From assembly GCA_018902385.1 (NCBI GenBank), contig JABSSW010000010.1:248001-312000 (forward strand): a stretch of DNA of 64,000 bases, in the 5' to 3' direction. A model generated the notes under the pieces. It was not told the DNA's origin, made no database searches, and saw only the letters and a program-made list of their open reading frames with translations. The DNA comes from Physcia stellaris (Eukaryota; Ascomycota; Lecanoromycetes; Caliciales; Physciaceae). This document shows positions 60,695-64,000 of this stretch, in pieces (position 1 is the stretch's first letter; each line of letters opens with the position of its first letter). A program made the position numbers and the translations under genes.

Positions 60695-61429
60695 GCAGGA
60701 AGCCTCTCAGGCCTCTGAAAGACCTGAGAGCGTGGTGAAGATTGCCGGACCAGAGGATAATCTATATTCATGCGGAACAGAGGGTTCCGGTGGTGGTGAC
60801 GGTAAGCGCTGGCTGATCTCCGGACACCAAAAGCCAATTACCCAGACTCTGCAATTTCCAGTGTCGGGCAGTCTTGCAAGCAGAAGTCGTAGCAGGCTCG
60901 TCGAGATTGCAGAGCCGGACGGGAGACGAGCAATATGTGGGAGTATTCGTCCGAGGAGAGGACGGGCTGAAAGTAAGATTGGGGTCCGGTGTCTTGGCTA
61001 CGTCATGTGTACCTGAATTCTGTCTATGTGGCGTTGCTGAAAGGTAACAGATTTGTGTAGCAAGATCGGGTAAGCTTTAAAAAGCAGAGTGAGAGGAGTC
61101 AGACATGTTGGAAGGTCGTTGCACCCCCTCGGCCAAAACAGCAATCGAGACAGTGAAGGGTCCAGATAGTAGAAACAACAAGGGAGTCGATATTATGGTA
61201 GGGCACAATTGGGTGATAAAGGTGGTTAATTTACTATCTACGGTCAGAGGCCAGATATGCTGTTTGATGACTAATTAGCGGCCATGCAAGCCATAGCACT
61301 TGCAGATTTTACACTATCCCTTCTTAAATCCTTTGATCTTTTAATCAAATTTTTTGACCTCAAAGTCATTTGCCATAACATTTCTATCTGTCGTTGTTGT
61401 AGTGAAAGAACTGAATAGACCTTGAGCGG
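60695..61429. other. Upstream region of the Ste50-like gene
   Basis: No supported gene. A + ORF (60681-61016) overlaps the Ste50 start on the other strand and is a shadow. Repeat-like DNA begins soon after. Confidence 0.55.
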
Positions 61430-61870
61430 TTTGCGCTCATCAATGGTCCCGGCCGTAATGCGTTCTCTCCAAGGTAGACGAAAACAAAATAAGAGAAATC
61501 TGAAGTAAATCACCAAGTGATTGCCCCGGCCGTAGTGCGTTTCCTGATCAAGATGAGCTGAGAGTCGAAAGTTAGGAATGTCGAAAATGAATCAGAATTT
61601 GAGCGGTTTGGTGCCCTGCCGTAGTGCGTTCCTTTTTTGGGAGATAGGTCAAAGTAGACGAAGAAATGAATTCAATGACCCTGGCCGTAATGCGTTCCTT
61701 TTTGGGAGGTATGCCAAGGTAGACGAGAACAAAATAAGAGAAATCGGAAGTAAACCACCAAGGTACGACTCCTGTCATAGTGTGTTCCTTTTGGGAGATA
61801 GGCCAAAGTAGACGAGAAATCGGAAGTAAACCATCAAGGTACGACTTCTGCCATAATGCGATGTAGGGCT
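61430..61870 (+). repeat. Decayed tandem array, units of about 66-90 bp
   Basis: Six copies of a core like CCGTARTGCGTTCC start near 61453, 61530, 61619, 61685, 61775 and 61851. They are followed by shared sequence (TTTTGGGAGATAGGCCAAAGTAGACGAGAA, ATAAGAGAAATCGGAAGTAAACCACCAAGG) in different combinations. Copies differ mainly by C/T and G/A changes. A seventh core lies at 63026, beyond the AT-rich block. Confidence 0.8.
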
Positions 61871-64000
61871 AGTTTTTCAGCGCTGTGTCGAAATCTTGAG
61901 TCTCCGTCTCTGAAAATAAGAAATCGTGATTTCTTGCTCGTATAATAATCTTTTTGCTTTTTTTCGTTTTCGTTGTCAATCTTTTTCTTTAGCTAATCGA
62001 ACGAGTTTCTCTGTGTTCATTTCTAGATCATCTAAATACGCTTTGAAAGTGTTATTTTCCGTTTTCAACGAACGATTTTGTCGTTTCAGCTTTTCAATTC
62101 GTGTACGAAAAATTCTTGTCGATTTCAATCATAATGCGAATTGTTTTTTATTGACAATTTCGTTAGCGACTTGTTTTCGAATCAATTTCACAACTTTGTT
62201 TTCAATCGTTAATCGAGTTTTTTTCATTTTGAACATGAACTTGTCGATTTTGCATGTAATGAATTGATAAATTAAATTGACACGCGTTTTTTTGATTTTT
62301 TTTGCTTTTCGATGTTTTTGTTGTTTTTCGAAATTTTCTCGTAAAGAGATTTTTGTTTTGTTTCAATTGTTTCATTCGTTTCTTTTTGATTTCAGTTTTT
62401 GTTCGAAACAAATTGAATTCGCGAATTTTGTTTTTGAAAAAGTCGAATTCGATTGCTCAAAGTTTTTTAAACGTTTATTCGATCATATAAATTCGTCGTT
62501 GTTTTTTTTAACATCAAATGATAATATTTTTCGAACAAAACATTTTTAAAATTTCAAACGTATGAAATTATGATTCATCGTTTTTTAATCGTAAATGACG
62601 TGTCGTTGTTTAATTTCAATAATTTCTTCTCGCTAAATTTATTTTTCATGAAAACGTTTTTCGTGACGTGTTCATATTTTTGTTTTTGTTTTGTTGTCGT
62701 TTTTCGTTTTTTCTTTTTTGTTTTGTTCGATTCAACAATTTTTGTTGTCGATTTCTTTTTAACATTCATCGTTTGTTTTTGAAATTTTTGAAGAATTTTC
62801 TCTGTGTATGAAAAAATTTTTTTCGTGTTTTTTGCAATTTTTTTCGTGTTCATTGTTTGTTGTTTTGTTGTTTTTTCTTGCTTTTTTTTTTTTTATTTTT
62901 ATTCTTTTGCTTTGCAATCTTTTTTTGTTTTTCTGTATTCATTGTCTGCATAGATGCTTTTTGCACATTAATTGAAAATATGAGTGATGATAAAGTGAAT
63001 AAAAAAAAAGTGTGCGAATTTCTCGCCGTAATGTGTTTCTCAGTCGAGTAGTGAGATTGAGCTGAGTGAAAAGATGATTTCGGAAATGAGAAATTTGATA
63101 ATTCGTTCATGATATTTTTGTCGATCGCAAAGTTCTGTAATTTTGTGAAATTGAAATGTCTTTGAAATTAAAACTTGAATTGAATGAAACAGGCGATTTT
63201 ATAAGATGAAATCTAGTTTGAAATATTCTGAATCGAAAAACGTATCGTCGAAAATTTGAATTGCGCTAAATCATAATGAAGATATTACGAAAATGAATAC
63301 GACGAAAATCATCATATCGTCGCGAAAAAATTCGCGAAATTGTTATCGTCTTGCGTGCATCTCGTTTCGCTCAAATATGTCATTTTGTCATAAGTGATTA
63401 CATTTTTCATCGACGTTTTTAGATTTGAACAGTCTGTAATCGATTGTTTATCTTGATATTTCGAATTTTACATTTTTCAGAATGAAAATTTAACGTCATC
63501 GTGTTTTGAACGAGATGAAAAAATTCATTATTTTATTTTTTTCGAATTTTTCTCGAAATCTTTTCTGTCGAAACAAAAATCGAAAAACAATACACGATAA
63601 ATATTAATGAATCATGATTTCTGTGAAGTCTTTCAATAGTGTCGATGATGATCGTCTGTCATAATTGATAATTCGTTTCGCGCAATTGTGAAATCTCATT
63701 ATTTGATTTATTCATTGAAATTCATAATTTGAACACAACTTTTTGAGTCTTGTGATTCACACTCTGCTTGAAAGTAATGCTAGTTGAGATTTTTCAAATG
63801 TTATTTTACGACAGGCGTTTTTGAATTGAAAAATTTCGTTAAGTTTCGATCTTCATAGTGATTTGTGTGATGATATTTTGAAAGTTTCTAAATCTCGAAA
63901 TTAAGTGAATGCTGAGAGAGACACTCGTTCGTTAAAGTATTATCGTCGATTATTTTCGAGCACACTTTCAATGACTGTAAGTTGAATAATGTAGATTATT
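61871..64000. other. AT-rich domain with CpG excess
   Basis: About 70-75 percent A+T by eye to the end of the window, T-rich on the + strand from 61930 to 62960. TTCG/CGAA patterns are abundant, CC and GG do not occur at all in 62101-63020, and TA is scarce. This is unlike the rest of the window. A related repeat core sits at 63026. No intact gene; see the decayed frame at 61885-62374. Confidence 0.75.
61885..62374 (-). pseudogene. Decayed Lys/Arg-rich coiled-coil reading frame with TGA stops only
   Basis: One minus-strand frame stays protein-like for about 160 codons. Segments include KTKISLRENFEKQQKHRKAK, RLTIENKVVKLIRKQVANEI and RIEKLKRQNRSLKTENNTF, which look like a coiled coil with heptad spacing. 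It is interrupted only by TGA, at 62372-62374, 62363-62365, 62129-62131 and 61976-61978. CGA is the main Arg codon, so CGA-to-TGA change explains the stops. It may be the remnant of a retroelement or other mobile-element protein; no transposon motif is visible. Confidence 0.4.

Noticed and set aside
61926-63020. Repeat-induced point mutation (RIP) as the source of AT-richness
   Set aside because: RIP should raise TpA and deplete CpA/TpG; here TpA is low, CA/TG are common and CpG is in excess.

Overview
The window is nuclear DNA of a filamentous ascomycete (Pezizomycotina). Introns are short (mostly 45-110 nt) with GTAAGT/GTATGT-type donors. Genes are single on both strands with kilobase spacers, and the families are typical of moulds: Adr1-like C2H2/fungal transcription factor, Ste50, Spg1/Tem1 GTPase, LaeA-like methyltransferase, Ser/Thr-rich GPI proteins, CorA-like and kinase-vWA proteins. 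The class cannot be fixed by reading alone; Leotiomycetes or a neighbouring class is a guess.

Layout. 1-1187: MFS transporter cut by the left edge. 2910-3638: lysine/alanine-rich hypothetical protein. 4319-5760: Cys-rich plus C2H2 zinc-finger protein. 6081-10962: two tandem copies of a segment carrying a BTB/POZ gene; the second copy is broken by a 483-bp terminal-inverted-repeat element. 11065-12383: acidic nuclear-type protein. 13439-15478: Pub1/TIA-1 RNA-binding protein. 17038-19406: proline-rich protein with a thioredoxin fold and a transglutaminase-like domain. 20094-23748: Adr1-like transcription factor. 23749-29149: 5.4 kb with no gene I can support. 29150-30608: conserved LRGGG protein. 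34090-35760: ribosome-assembly WD40 protein Rrb1. 36206-37279: Spg1/Tem1 GTPase of the septation network. 39520-42275: CorA-like membrane protein plus a small related ORF, divergent from a kinase-vWA protein at 42940-46077. 48248-49260: methyltransferase. 50822-55702: three small secreted or membrane proteins. 56082-57879: cyclophilin/U-box PPIL2. 58980-60694: Ste50 MAPK adaptor. 61430-64000: decayed tandem repeats and a strongly AT-rich domain with odd dinucleotide composition.

Most genes are unrelated housekeeping or signalling genes. Linked sets worth reading together are the BTB duplication with its transposon, and the divergent CorA-like/kinase-vWA pair. Several otherwise intact genes (5.59, 18.16, 29.83, 40.28, 41.52, 57.22 kb) show single-base reading-frame breaks, most at or beside short homopolymers. 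These are either sequencing/assembly indels or real decay, and the exon models given here cross them. No tRNA, rRNA or CRISPR was found.
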